From: Micromonospora echinospora | Lineage (GTDB): Bacteria > Actinomycetota > Actinomycetes > Mycobacteriales > Micromonosporaceae | Assembly: GCF_014203425.1 (NCBI RefSeq) | Contig: NZ_JACHJC010000001.1 | Coordinates: 3,038,001-3,102,000, forward strand | DNA length: 64,000 bases | Direction: 5' to 3' | Shown here: in pieces, positions 16,002-23,677 of the stretch | Layout of the letters: each line of letters begins with the position of its first letter | How positions within the stretch are numbered: the first letter of the stretch is position 1 | Notes under the pieces: model-generated | What the model saw: only the letters and a program-made list of their open reading frames with translations | What the model was told of the DNA's origin: nothing | The model's database searches: none | Translations under genes and position numbers: made by a program

Positions 16002-16952
16002 TCACCGCAGCCGGGGCAGGACCTCGTGCCGGTACAGGTCGAACAGGCCCTGCCAGTGCGGGCCGGTGTTCGCCACGTACACCTCGTCGAAGCCGGCCTT
16101 GGCGTACCTGTCGATCATCTCCAGGTGAGCGTCGGCGTCCCGGCCGCAGACGAACGCCTCCCGCACCTGCTCCGGCGAGACCAGCTCGGCGGCCTGCTCG
16201 AAGTGCCGGGGGGAGGGGAGCACCTGGGACAGCTCGCCGGGCACGCCCGCGTTGGGCCAGCGCTCGTACGCGATCCGCGCGCCCTCGTCGGCGCTGTCGG
16301 CGTACGCGGCCTTGAACCCGCCCTGGCACGGCTTGTCACCGCCGCCGGCCTCGCGGAACCGGCGCACCATGTCGGCGTCGGGCATGGTGCTGACGTAGCC
16401 GTCGCCGATCCGGCCGGCCAGCTCGATCGACTTGGGGCCGAACCCGGAGACGTAGATCGGCGGGGGCGTGTCCGGCCGGGTGTAGATCCGGGCGTGCTCC
16501 ACTGTGTAGTGCTTGCCGTGGTGGTTGACGAACTCGCCGCGCCACAGCTCGCGGATCACCTCCACCGCTTCCTCCAGCATCTCCAGCCGCACGTCGGTCT
16601 GCGGCCAGGCGTCGCCGAAGATGTGCTCGTTGAGCGCCTCGCCGGTGCCCACCCCGAGTACGAAGCGGCCCTCGTGCAGCACCGCGCTGGTGGCTGCCGC
16701 CTGCGCGATCACCGCCGGGTGGATGCGCATGGTCGGGCAGGTGACGGCGGTGGTCACTGGTAGCCGGCAGACCTGGCTGAGCGCGCCGATGGTGGACCAG
16801 ACGAACGGGCTCTGGCCCTGCGCGTCGACCCACGGGTGGTAGTGGTCGGAGATCCACAGTGCCTCGAAGCCGGCCTGCTCGGCGCCGCGCGCCTGGGCCA
16901 GCAGCTCCGCCGGGGTGTACTCCTCGCTGGACAGGAAGTAGCCGATCTTCAT
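16002..16952 (-). CDS. LLM-class, F420-dependent-type oxidoreductase (FGD-related, TIGR03557-like)
   Basis: 316 aa from ATG 16952 (MKIGYFLSSEEYTPAELLAQ). It has the luciferase-like barrel with FEALWISDHYHPW, VTCPTMRIHPAVIAQAAATS, FVLGVGTGEALNEHI and YVSGFGPKSIELAGRIGDG, the set that marks F420-dependent glucose-6-phosphate dehydrogenase relatives. F420 use and the substrate are inferred from the family. Ribosome binding site GGAGAGG precedes the start. A 26-bp perfect palindrome (16969-16994) ends 16 nt upstream of the ATG, so expression is probably controlled there. Confidence 0.88.
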   Translation of the reverse strand: MKIGYFLSSEEYTPAELLAQARGAEQAGFEALWISDHYHPWVDAQGQSPFVWSTIGALSQVCRLPVTTAVTCPTMRIHPAVIAQAAATSAVLHEGRFVLGVGTGEALNEHIFGDAWPQTDVRLEMLEEAVEVIRELWRGEFVNHHGKHYTVEHARIYTRPDTPPPIYVSGFGPKSIELAGRIGDGYVSTMPDADMVRRFREAGGGDKPCQGGFKAAYADSADEGARIAYERWPNAGVPGELSQVLPSPRHFEQAAELVSPEQVREAFVCGRDADAHLEMIDRYAKAGFDEVYVANTGPHWQGLFDLYRHEVLPRLR

Positions 16953-16968
16953 GGTGGGTGCCCTCTCC

Positions 16969-16994
16969 GCCCTGTCCGGACGTCCGGACAGGGC
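16969..16994. promoter_or_regulatory. 26-bp perfect palindrome upstream of LLM oxidoreductase
   Basis: The left half GCCCTGTCCGGAC (16969-16981) is the exact reverse complement of bases 16982-16994, with no loop. It sits directly upstream of the ribosome binding site of the minus-strand gene 16002-16952. A zero-loop palindrome suits a dimeric repressor better than a terminator, although it also follows the stop (17039) of the small membrane-protein gene. No regulator gene lies beside it. Confidence 0.6.
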
Positions 16995-17038
16995 AAGCCC
17001 TACCCCCGGCGGCGGGCTCCAACCCGGCCGGCGTGGGC

Positions 17039-17161
17039 TCAGCGGCGGAACATGGCCCGGATCGCGATCAGCAGGAACAGGCCGCCGACGATCAGGCCGA
17101 GCAGGCGTACGCCGGGGATGTCGGCGGCGCTCGTGGCGTCGGCGAGCGGCAGGGCGGACAT
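17039..17161 (-). CDS. 40-aa single-pass membrane protein
   Basis: MSALPLADATSAADIPGVRL is followed by one hydrophobic helix, LLGLIVGGLFLLIAIRAMF, and a basic end RR. This fits a small inner-membrane peptide with a cytoplasmic C-terminus. The ribosome binding site GGGAG lies 9 nt upstream but inside a 6-bp hairpin. It is too short for standard gene calling. Support is the clean topology, the start/RBS and position between two real genes. Function unknown. Confidence 0.55.
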   Translation of the reverse strand: MSALPLADATSAADIPGVRLLGLIVGGLFLLIAIRAMFRR

Positions 17162-17177
17162 GTGGGAACTCTCCCAC
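17162..17177 (-). promoter_or_regulatory. Small hairpin holding the ribosome binding site of the 40-aa gene
   Basis: GTGGGA (17162-17167) pairs with TCCCAC (17172-17177) around ACTC. Read on the minus strand, the GGGAG Shine-Dalgarno is in the stem and the start codon CAT(17159-17161) touches its base. Opening the stem would be needed for initiation. Confidence 0.35.
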
Positions 17178-17200
17178 GGGTGGTCGCGGGGCGCCAGCGG

Positions 17201-17228
17201 CTAACAGTAAGGATTGTTGACTATTTAG
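17201..17228 (+). promoter_or_regulatory. Imperfect AT-rich dyad upstream of GH3 gene
   Basis: CTAACAGT (17201-17208) faces ACTATTTAG (17220-17228) around AAGGATTGTTG. The outer CTAA/TTAG and inner AGT/ACT match as a dyad, with one mismatch and one bulged base. It stands out as AT-rich against its surroundings. It could be an operator for sugar control of the hexosaminidase or contain its promoter; the TTGACT at 17217-17222 resembles a -35. Confidence 0.35.
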
Positions 17229-17300
17229 CTGGGCGGTGTGACCATGGCAGCACCCGCCGGCCCCGGCGGGTCCGTGGGGGAGACGGGGGTACGACAGCAC

Positions 17301-18800
17301 ATGAGCGAGCGGACCGAGGGATCGACCGGAGACCTGGCGGCGCTCGCCGCCGCCGTCCTGCAACCGGGGTTCGTCGGCACCACGCCGCCGCCGTGGGTGT
17401 GCCGCTGGCTCGGCGAAGGACTCGGCTCGGTCGTCCTGTTCGCCCGCAACGTCGTCGACCACGAGCAGGTCGCCACGCTCACCGCGACCCTGCGCGCCGA
17501 ACGGCCGGACGTCATCGTCGCGATCGACGAGGAAGCCGGCGACGTCACCCGGATCGAGTCCGCCCGGGGCAGCTCGCGGCCCGGCAACTACGCGCTCGGC
17601 GCGGTCGACGACCCGGCGCTGACCGAGGAGGTCGCCCGGGACCTCGGCGCCGAACTGGCAGCCGTCGGCGTCACGCTCAACTACGCCCCGGACGCCGACG
17701 TCAACTCCAACCCGGCCAACCCCGTCATCGGGGTACGCGCGTTCGGCGCCGACCCGGACCTGGTCGCCCGGCACACCGCCGCCTGGGTACGCGGCCTGCA
17801 GTCCGGCGGCGTCGCCGCGTGCGCCAAGCACTTCCCCGGGCACGGCGACACCCGGGTCGACTCGCACCACGACCTGCCCCGCATCGGCGGCGACCGGGCC
17901 CGCCTCGACGCGGTCGAGCTGGCCCCGTTCCGGGCCGCTGTGGCAGCCGGGGCGCAGGCGGTGATGACCGGCCACCTGCTGGTGCCGGCGCTGGACCCGG
18001 AGCTGCCCGCCACGCTCAGCCCGCTCGTGCTGGGCGGCCTGCTGCGCGAGGAGATGGGCTTCGGCGGCGTGGTGGTCACCGACGCGGTGGAGATGCGGGC
18101 GGTGTCCGACCGGTACGGCTTCACCGGCGCGGCGGTGCGCGCGCTCGTCGCCGGCGCCGACGCGATCTGCGTCGGCGGGGAACGGGCCACCGAGGCTGAC
18201 GCCCGCGAGCTGCGCGACGCGATCGTCGCCGCGGTGATCAGCGGGGAGCTGCCCGAGGAACGGCTCGCCGAGGCGGCCAAGCGCGTCGGTCAGCTCGCCG
18301 CCTGGAGCGTCGCCGCCCGCGCCCGCCGGGTCGCCGGCACGCCACCGGCCGACGGCTCACCGATCGGGCTGGCCGCCGCCCGCCGGGCGGTACGGGTCAG
18401 CGGCGACGCCGCGCTGCTGCCGCTGGCCGGGCCGGCGCACGTGGTGGAGTTCGCGCCGCCGCGCAACATCGCCATCGGCGAGGAGACGCCGTGGGGGATC
18501 GCCGCGCCCCTGGCCCACCTCGTCCCGGGCACCACCACCGCCCGCTACGCCGCCGACGCCGTACCGGCCGACCCGGGCGACGTGCCCGCCGGACGGCCGC
18601 TCGTACTCGTGGTGCGCGACCTGCACCGGCACGACTGGATGCGGGACGCGGTGCGCCGGGCGCTCGCCGCGCGCCCGGACGCGGTGGTCGTCGAACTGGG
18701 CGTGCCCGAGCTGGTCACCGGCGCGGTGCACCTGGCCACCCACGGCGCCACCGCCGCCGCGGCGAGGGCCGCAGCCGAAGTGCTCACCGGCGCCCGCTGA
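17301..18800 (+). CDS. Glycoside hydrolase family 3, NagZ-like beta-N-acetylhexosaminidase
   Basis: 499 aa from ATG 17301 (MSERTEGSTG). In-frame GTG 17238 and ATG 17244 would add ~20 residues of Gly/Pro-rich sequence. The NagZ fingerprint is present: GSVVLFARN, IDEEAGDVTRI, the catalytic loop K176-H-F-P-G-H181-G-D183 with D187-S-H189, and the nucleophile D261 in VVVTDAVEM. NagZ-type enzymes cut beta-N-acetylglucosamine from glycans or peptidoglycan fragments. No signal peptide, so it acts in the cytoplasm on imported fragments. A C-terminal ~150-residue domain follows, as in actinobacterial members. An AT-rich dyad upstream may control it. Confidence 0.9.
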   Translation: MSERTEGSTGDLAALAAAVLQPGFVGTTPPPWVCRWLGEGLGSVVLFARNVVDHEQVATLTATLRAERPDVIVAIDEEAGDVTRIESARGSSRPGNYALGAVDDPALTEEVARDLGAELAAVGVTLNYAPDADVNSNPANPVIGVRAFGADPDLVARHTAAWVRGLQSGGVAACAKHFPGHGDTRVDSHHDLPRIGGDRARLDAVELAPFRAAVAAGAQAVMTGHLLVPALDPELPATLSPLVLGGLLREEMGFGGVVVTDAVEMRAVSDRYGFTGAAVRALVAGADAICVGGERATEADARELRDAIVAAVISGELPEERLAEAAKRVGQLAAWSVAARARRVAGTPPADGSPIGLAAARRAVRVSGDAALLPLAGPAHVVEFAPPRNIAIGEETPWGIAAPLAHLVPGTTTARYAADAVPADPGDVPAGRPLVLVVRDLHRHDWMRDAVRRALAARPDAVVVELGVPELVTGAVHLATHGATAAAARAAAEVLTGAR

Positions 18801-18805
18801 CTCCC

Positions 18806-18840
18806 GGGCCGGCCGGGTGGGGAGGTCCCCCGGCCGTCCC
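18806..18840. terminator. Hairpin terminator between GH3 and GNAT genes
   Basis: GGGCCGGCCGGG (18806-18817) pairs with CCCGGCCGTCCC (18829-18840) with one mismatch and an 11-nt loop. It lies between convergent stops at 18800 and 18846. Confidence 0.7.
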
Positions 18841-18845
18841 GGGCC

Positions 18846-19133
18846 TCACGCCGGGTCGACCACCAGGTCGGCGTACTCGGGGTGACGCTTGACGAACGCG
18901 GCCACGAAGGGGCACCTCGGCACGATCCGGTCGCCCCGGGCGCGAACCTCGTCCAGCGCGCCCCGGACCAGCGCCGCGCCGACGCCCTGACCCTGGAACC
19001 GGTTGTCGACCTCGGTGTGGGTGAAGACCAGCACCCCGTCGCCGGGGGTGTACGCGGCGAACCCGGCCAGCGCGTCGTCCACCAGGATCTCGAAGCGCCG
19101 CTTGGCGGGGTTGTCCTCGACCTGAAAGCTCAC
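18846..19133 (-). CDS. Small GNAT-family N-acetyltransferase (COG2388/YjdJ type)
   Basis: 95 aa from GTG 19133, overlapping the upstream gene's stop by GTGA. Reading further upstream in this frame gives only antisense shadow. The compact fold is clear: RRFEILVDDALAGFAAYTP, then FTHTEVDNRFQGQGVGAALV (the acetyl-CoA loop) and CPFVAAFVKRHPEYADLV at the end, the signature of the short YidJ/Gtlf3b-like GNATs. Substrate unknown. Translationally coupled to the SufS-like gene. Confidence 0.88.
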   Translation of the reverse strand: MSFQVEDNPAKRRFEILVDDALAGFAAYTPGDGVLVFTHTEVDNRFQGQGVGAALVRGALDEVRARGDRIVPRCPFVAAFVKRHPEYADLVVDPA

Positions 19134-20356
19134 CGGGCCATTCTCCCTCCGGGGCCGGCCAGCCGGTCCAGTTCGACCAGCAGCCGGTCCACCTCCTCGA
19201 CGGTGTTGTAGTGGTAGACGCTGGCCCGGACCGCGCCGCCGTCCGCGCGCAGGCCCGTGGTGCGGAAGTACTCGTAGGCGTAGTAGTCGCCGTGCGACAG
19301 GCACAGGCCCGCCTCGCCCAACGCCGCCGCCGTCTCGGCCGGGGACCGGCCGGCCACCCGGAACGACACCGTCGGGCAGCGCCGGGCCGGCGTCCCGTAG
19401 ACGGTCACGAACGACCGGCCGGTCAGCCCGGCGAGCAGCCGGTCGAAGACCGCCTCCTCGTGCGCCTGCGCGGCGGCCAGCCCGGCGCGTACCCGCTCCC
19501 GGCGGTCGCCGGTCGCGGACGGATCCAGGCCGGCCAGGTGGTCCACCGCGGCGGTCACCCCGGCCAGCAGCGGGAAGCTCGGCGTGCCGTACTCGAACCG
19601 GTCCGGGACCGCGTCGGCGGAGGGGATCAGCTTCGCCGGGCGCAGCTGCCCCCACCGCGCCGGGTCGGCGGCCATCGCCGCCAGGTGCGGCCCGGACCAC
19701 TTGTACGCGCTGGTCACCAGGAAGTCCGCGCCGAGCGTGGCCAGGTCGGTAGGGCCGTGCGGCACCGAGTGCACGCCGTCGACGCAGACCAGCGCGCCGG
19801 CCGCGTGCGCGGTCTTGGCGATCGCCGCCACGTCCGGCACCGTGCCGATCGCGTTGCTGCCGGCGGTCACCGCGACCAGCCGGGTGCGCTCGGTGACCAG
19901 GTCGGCGTACTGGCCGGTGGGCAGGTCGCCGGTCACCGGGTCGAACTCGGCCCAGCGCACCGTGGCGCCGGCCGCCTCGGCGGCCTGCACCCAGGGCCGG
20001 ACGTTCGCGTCGTGGTCCAGCCGGGAGACCACCACCTCGTCGCCCGGCCGCCAGCCGGCGCCGAGCGTCCGCGCCAGGGTGTACGTCAGCGCGGTGGCGC
20101 TCGGACCGAGCACCACACCCGACGGCTGCGCACCGAGCAGGTCGGCGACCGCGGCCCGCGCCCCGGCGACCAGCTCCAGGGCCCGGCGGCCGGGCACGAA
20201 GGCCGTGCTGCGGTTGCCGGTGGCGGCGCGCATGGCGCCGGTCACCGCCTCGATCACGCCGGCGGCGGTCTGGGTGCCCCCGGCACCGTCGAAGTGGACG
20301 AAGCCCTCGCCCAGAGCGGGGTAGGCGGCCCGGACCCGGGCGACGTCGAAAGCCAT
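19130..20356 (-). CDS. Cysteine desulfurase-like protein (class V aminotransferase, SufS-related, TIGR01976 type)
   Basis: 408 aa from ATG 20356. PLP enzyme fold: VHFDGAGGTQTAAGVIEAV, GVVLGPSATALTYTLARTLG, VSRLDHDANVRPW, VCVDGVHSVPHGPTDL and the PLP lysine in TSAYKWSGPH. These match the cysteine-desulfurase-like subfamily, in which desulfurase activity has not been shown in general. No SufU, IscU or other Fe-S gene is nearby, so a role in Fe-S assembly is not supported by context. A -10-like TAGGGT ends 6 nt before the ATG, so the mRNA is probably leaderless. Confidence 0.87.
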   Translation of the reverse strand: MAFDVARVRAAYPALGEGFVHFDGAGGTQTAAGVIEAVTGAMRAATGNRSTAFVPGRRALELVAGARAAVADLLGAQPSGVVLGPSATALTYTLARTLGAGWRPGDEVVVSRLDHDANVRPWVQAAEAAGATVRWAEFDPVTGDLPTGQYADLVTERTRLVAVTAGSNAIGTVPDVAAIAKTAHAAGALVCVDGVHSVPHGPTDLATLGADFLVTSAYKWSGPHLAAMAADPARWGQLRPAKLIPSADAVPDRFEYGTPSFPLLAGVTAAVDHLAGLDPSATGDRRERVRAGLAAAQAHEEAVFDRLLAGLTGRSFVTVYGTPARRCPTVSFRVAGRSPAETAAALGEAGLCLSHGDYYAYEYFRTTGLRADGGAVRASVYHYNTVEEVDRLLVELDRLAGPGGRMAR

Positions 20357-20362
20357 TCCGGC

Positions 20363-20368
20363 ACCCTA
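20363..20368 (-). promoter_or_regulatory. -10 element, leaderless promoter of SufS-like gene
   Basis: On the minus strand TAGGGT is followed by 6 nt and then ATG (20356). No good -35. Divergent from the lipoprotein promoter at 20446-20451, about 80 bp away. Confidence 0.45.
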
Positions 20369-20445
20369 GCGCGCACCCCGCCAGACACCGCCCGGCGTGG
20401 CTGTCGCGGGCCCGGGGGCGCGACGGCACGGTGGCGCATGCCGCC

Positions 20446-20451
20446 TATCCT
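20446..20451 (+). promoter_or_regulatory. -10 element, leaderless promoter of lipoprotein gene
   Basis: TATCCT, then 7 nt, then GTG 20459. This spacing places the transcription start on the start codon. Confidence 0.5.
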
Positions 20452-20458
20452 TGGACGG

Positions 20459-20818
20459 GTGACGATCCGACGCGCCACCTCCGCCCCCGCCCGCCGTGCC
20501 GCCGGTCTGCTCGCCGGGCTCGCGCTCGGCGCCGCACTGCTCGCCGGATGCAGCTCCGAGGGTGCCGAGACCGACTGCGGTCTCGACGCCTGCACGATCA
20601 CCTTCGACCGCGGCGTGGAGGCCAGCGCCCGCATCCTCGGCGTCGAGGCGAAGCTGGTCAGCGCCGAGGGCGAGCAGGTCACCGTCGAGGTCGCCGGGGA
20701 ACAGCTCTCCCTGACCGTCGGCCAGCAGGCCACCGAGGTCGCCGGCTTCCAGGTCAGCCTGGACAGCGTCACCGACCAGCAGGTGGTGCTGCGGGTCGCC
20801 CGCGACCTCAACGGCTGA
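20459..20818 (+). CDS. Small secreted lipoprotein
   Basis: 119 aa from GTG 20459. The N-terminus is basic (TIRRATSAPARR), followed by the hydrophobic LLAGLALGAALLAGC with a canonical lipobox LAGC, so the mature protein is lipid-anchored outside the membrane. The mature part has two Cys close together (DCGLDAC) and a beta-rich pattern (ITFDRGVEASARILGVEAKL, VTVEVAGEQLSLTVG), but no family I recognise. Divergent from the SufS-like gene; likely leaderless. Confidence 0.82.
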   Translation: MTIRRATSAPARRAAGLLAGLALGAALLAGCSSEGAETDCGLDACTITFDRGVEASARILGVEAKLVSAEGEQVTVEVAGEQLSLTVGQQATEVAGFQVSLDSVTDQQVVLRVARDLNG

Positions 20819-20831
20819 TCCGTTTCGGCCG

Positions 20832-20872
20832 CTCCCGGCGGGGGAGACGTTTGGAAAATCGCCCGCCGGGAG
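20832..20872 (+). promoter_or_regulatory. Perfect hairpin containing the DUF1206 gene's ribosome binding site
   Basis: CTCCCGGCGGG (20832-20842) pairs exactly with CCCGCCGGGAG (20862-20872), with a 19-nt AT-rich loop. The GGGAG at the end of the right arm is the Shine-Dalgarno of the gene starting at 20878/20884. The structure can end transcription of the lipoprotein gene or hide the ribosome binding site. Confidence 0.5.
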
Positions 20873-20877
20873 ATTGA

Positions 20878-21705
20878 GTGCTCATGTCTCTCACCCGGAA
20901 TGCCGGAGCCACCGCCTCCCAGGCTCGAAACAGCCGGTGGCTCGAACTGTTGACCCGTGCCGGATTCATCGGATACGGGGTGGTGCACCTCCTCTTCGCC
21001 TGGCTGGCGCTGCAGATCGCCTTCGGCAACTCGGGCGAGGAGGGAAACCAGAACGGCGCGCTGCGCACCCTCGGTGAACAGCCGCTCGGGAAGTTCCTCC
21101 TGATCGCCGTCGCGGTCGGCCTGTTCGCCATGGCGATCTGGCAGGCCTTCGAAGCGATCTCCGGCCACGTCTCCAAGACCGGCAAGGAACGACTGTTCGA
21201 ACGGATCGCCTCGGCGGCCCGGGTCGTCGTCTTCGTCTGGCTGGGCTGGACCGCGATCCAGGTCTTCCAGGACGCCAGCTCCAACGCCTCGGACCAGCAG
21301 CAGCAGCTCTCCGAGAAGCTGATGGCCTCCGACGGCGGCCGGTGGCTGGTCGGGCTGGCCGGCCTGGCGCTCGCCGCGCTCGGCGTCGGCATGGTGATCT
21401 ACGGCCTGAAGAAGAAGTTCGAGCGCAACCTGAAGACCGGCGAGATGAGCCCCAAGACCCGCCAGCTCACCCGCCGCCTCGGCATGGCCGGGTACGCCGC
21501 CCGTGGTGGCGTGTTCGCCATCGCCGGCCTGCTGGTCGTCGTCGCCGCGGTGAACTACGACCCGGAGAAGGCGCGCGGCCTGGATGCCGCCCTGCGGACG
21601 CTGCGCGACCAGTCGTACGGGCCGTGGCTGCTGGCGCTCATGGCGCTCGGCATCGCCGCGTTCGGCGTCTACTGCTTCTTCCAGTCCCGGTACCGCAAGG
21701 TCTGA
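20878..21705 (+). CDS. DUF1206 family integral membrane protein
   Basis: 275 aa from GTG 20878. ATG 20884 is the other option; GGGAG at 20868-20872 is 5 or 11 nt away. Three repeated DUF1206 units, each with a pair of membrane helices: LLTRAGFIGYGVVHLLFAWL and LLIAVAVGLFAMAIWQ, then the pair around ASAARVVVFVWLGWTA, then MAGYAARGGVFAIAGLLVVV and LLALMALGIAAFGVYCF. A basic cytoplasmic loop (KKKFERNLKTG) separates units. Role unknown in the family. It lies directly before a mechanosensitive channel gene. Confidence 0.88.
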   Translation: MLMSLTRNAGATASQARNSRWLELLTRAGFIGYGVVHLLFAWLALQIAFGNSGEEGNQNGALRTLGEQPLGKFLLIAVAVGLFAMAIWQAFEAISGHVSKTGKERLFERIASAARVVVFVWLGWTAIQVFQDASSNASDQQQQLSEKLMASDGGRWLVGLAGLALAALGVGMVIYGLKKKFERNLKTGEMSPKTRQLTRRLGMAGYAARGGVFAIAGLLVVVAAVNYDPEKARGLDAALRTLRDQSYGPWLLALMALGIAAFGVYCFFQSRYRKV

Positions 21706-21783
21706 TCCTGGTCGATACCCGGGCCGCCGGGCACCATTGGGCCTTTGCGCCCGATTCCGCCCGGTCGGAGGGAGAGAGAGTTA

Positions 21784-22983
21784 GTGCAGAGTTACGTCGT
21801 GACCATCGCCGCCGCGCTTGCCGCGGCGGCGATCGCGTTGGTGCTGGCCCAGGTGGTGCACCGGGTCACCCGCCGGCTCGGGCGCCGCTCGCTGCTGATG
21901 ACCGAGCTGACCGAGCACTCGCACCGCGCGTTCCAGGTGGCCGCCACTGTGGTCGCGGTGCAGATCGCGGTGCGGTTCACCACCCTGTACGCGGTCGGCA
22001 GCCCGTGGCGGCAGTTCGTCCTGCACACGCTCGTGCTGGCGATGATCGCCGCCACCGCCTGGCTGGTGGCCTCGCTGCTGGTGGTGGCGGAGGACACCGC
22101 GCTGGCCCGGTTCCGGGTGGACGTGCCGAACAACAGGCACGCGCGCCGGGTGCGTACCCAGGTGGTGCTGCTGCGCCGGCTGACCATCGCGGTGATCGTG
22201 ATTCTCACCGTCGGCGTCATGCTGATGACGTTCCCGGCCGTACGTGGCGTCGGCGCCGGTGTGCTGACCTCCGCCGGTGTGATCGCCGCGGTCGCCGCGC
22301 TGGCCGCGCAGAGCCTGCTCGGCAACGTCTTCGCCGGTCTCCAGCTCGCGTTCAGCGACGCGGTGCGGCTCGACGACGTGGTGGTGGTCGAGGGGGAGTG
22401 GGGCCGGATCGAGGAGCTGACGCTCAGCTACGTGGTGGTGCAGATCTGGGACGACCGCCGGCTGATCCTGCCCACCTCGTACTTCACCAGCCGGCCGTTC
22501 CAGAACTGGACCCGCACCGAGGCGGCGGTGCTCGGCACCGCCGAGTTCGAGCTGGACTGGGCCATCCCGGTGCAGGCGATGCGGGAGGAGCTGCGCCGCC
22601 TGTGCGAGGGCACCGAGCTGTGGGACGGGCGGGTCTGCGTGCTCCAGGTGACCGACGCCACCGGCGGCATGGTCAAGGTCCGCGCGCTGGTCAGCGCCGC
22701 CGACGCGGGCAGCCTGTGGGACCTGCGCTGCCTGGTCCGCGAGCACCTGGTGACCTGGGTACGCGACCAGCGCCCGACCGCCCTGCCCCGGCTGCGCGCC
22801 GAGGTGGGCGACGCCGCCGGCCCGCTGCCCTGGCAGGCGGCGCAGCCGCGCCGCCCGGTCCGCCGCCCGGCCGGCACCGAGGCGCCCGACGACGCGCGGG
22901 TCTTCGGCGGCAGCGACGACGGCGAGGCCCGCAGCGAGGTGTTCGTGGGCAGCCGGGAGGAGCACGCCGAGGCGCGTCGCTGA
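21784..22983 (+). CDS. MscS-family mechanosensitive ion channel
   Basis: 399 aa from GTG 21784, which follows GGAGGGAGAG. The N-terminal region has three to four membrane helices. The pore-lining helix and beta domain carry the MscS signature: GVLTSAGVIAAVAALAAQ, SLLGNVFAGLQLAFSDAVRL, DDVVVVEGEWGRIEE and ILPTSYFTSRPFQNW. The C-terminal ~100 residues are polar with Arg/Pro and acidic stretches. It would open under membrane tension to release solutes during osmotic downshock. A terminator hairpin follows. Note the preceding codon TTA (L), upstream of the chosen start and so probably not translated. Confidence 0.9.
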   Translation: MQSYVVTIAAALAAAAIALVLAQVVHRVTRRLGRRSLLMTELTEHSHRAFQVAATVVAVQIAVRFTTLYAVGSPWRQFVLHTLVLAMIAATAWLVASLLVVAEDTALARFRVDVPNNRHARRVRTQVVLLRRLTIAVIVILTVGVMLMTFPAVRGVGAGVLTSAGVIAAVAALAAQSLLGNVFAGLQLAFSDAVRLDDVVVVEGEWGRIEELTLSYVVVQIWDDRRLILPTSYFTSRPFQNWTRTEAAVLGTAEFELDWAIPVQAMREELRRLCEGTELWDGRVCVLQVTDATGGMVKVRALVSAADAGSLWDLRCLVREHLVTWVRDQRPTALPRLRAEVGDAAGPLPWQAAQPRRPVRRPAGTEAPDDARVFGGSDDGEARSEVFVGSREEHAEARR

Positions 22984-22999
22984 CCCGCGTACCCCGATC

Positions 23000-23034
23000 G
23001 GAGCCCTCGGCCGCCCACCGGCGCCGAGGGCTCC
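23000..23034 (+). terminator. Hairpin terminator after MscS gene
   Basis: GGAGCCCTCGG (23000-23010) pairs exactly with CCGAGGGCTCC (23024-23034), with a 13-nt loop, 17 nt after the stop. Confidence 0.8.
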
Positions 23035-23242
23035 GCGCGTGCGGAGGGGGAGCTTTCGGGGACTTTCGGGCCGGACGGGTTTGCCCGGCCCGTTGCGGGG
23101 GACGTGGTGCGCACGCCCCGGATCCGGTGCTCGCGGCACCCGGGCTCCGGCGGCGCGCGGCCGGGCGGACCGGCCGCGCCGCGCAGGATTGACGGGCGGC
23201 GACTCCGGGCATACAGCGCGGTGATGACGAAAGGAGGACAGC

Positions 23243-23677
23243 ATGGCTGACGTCGCGAGTCGCAGCACGTCCCGGACCGGGAACGAGCCGTCCACCGCGG
23301 AACTGGTCCAGCGCGCCACCGAGCAGGTCACCCGTCTGGTACGGGACGAGCTGGCGCTGGCCCGCGCGGAACTGACCCAGAAGGGCAAGCACGCCGGGAT
23401 CGGAATCGGTCTGTTCGGCGGCGGCGGGGTGATGGCGCTCTACGGCGCCGGTGCCCTGGTCGCCACAGTGATCCTGCTGCTGGCGCTGGTCATGCCGGCG
23501 TGGCTGGCGGCCCTGATCGTGGCGGTGGCGTTGTTCCTGCTCGCCGGGATCCTGGCGCTGGTGGGCAAGAAGCAGGTCAGCCGTGCCGTCCCGCCGGTGC
23601 CCGAGGCGGCCGTCCGCAGCGTGCGGGCGGACGTCGACACGGTCACCGCCGCGGTGAAGGACGGGAGACGGGCATGA
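23243..23677 (+). CDS. Phage-holin-family (Actinobacteriophage holin III superfamily) membrane protein
   Basis: 144 aa from ATG 23243, with an excellent AAAGGAGGACAGC ribosome binding site. A soluble amphipathic N-terminus (ELVQRATEQVTRLVRDELAL, then ARAELTQKGKH) leads to two membrane helices (ALYGAGALVATVILLLALVM and LIVAVALFLLAGILALVG), then a charged tail. This is the widespread chromosomal 'phage holin family' (DUF1469-like) of actinobacteria, not evidence of a phage. First of three overlapping membrane-protein genes. Confidence 0.87.
   Translation: MADVASRSTSRTGNEPSTAELVQRATEQVTRLVRDELALARAELTQKGKHAGIGIGLFGGGGVMALYGAGALVATVILLLALVMPAWLAALIVAVALFLLAGILALVGKKQVSRAVPPVPEAAVRSVRADVDTVTAAVKDGRRA

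Noticed and set aside
12569..16315. A long plus-strand frame across the AraC, recQ and LLM genes
   Set aside because: It crosses several real minus-strand genes and has only low-complexity composition.
23243..23677. Phage origin suggested by 'holin family'
   Set aside because: This is a common chromosomal actinobacterial membrane family; no other phage gene is near.
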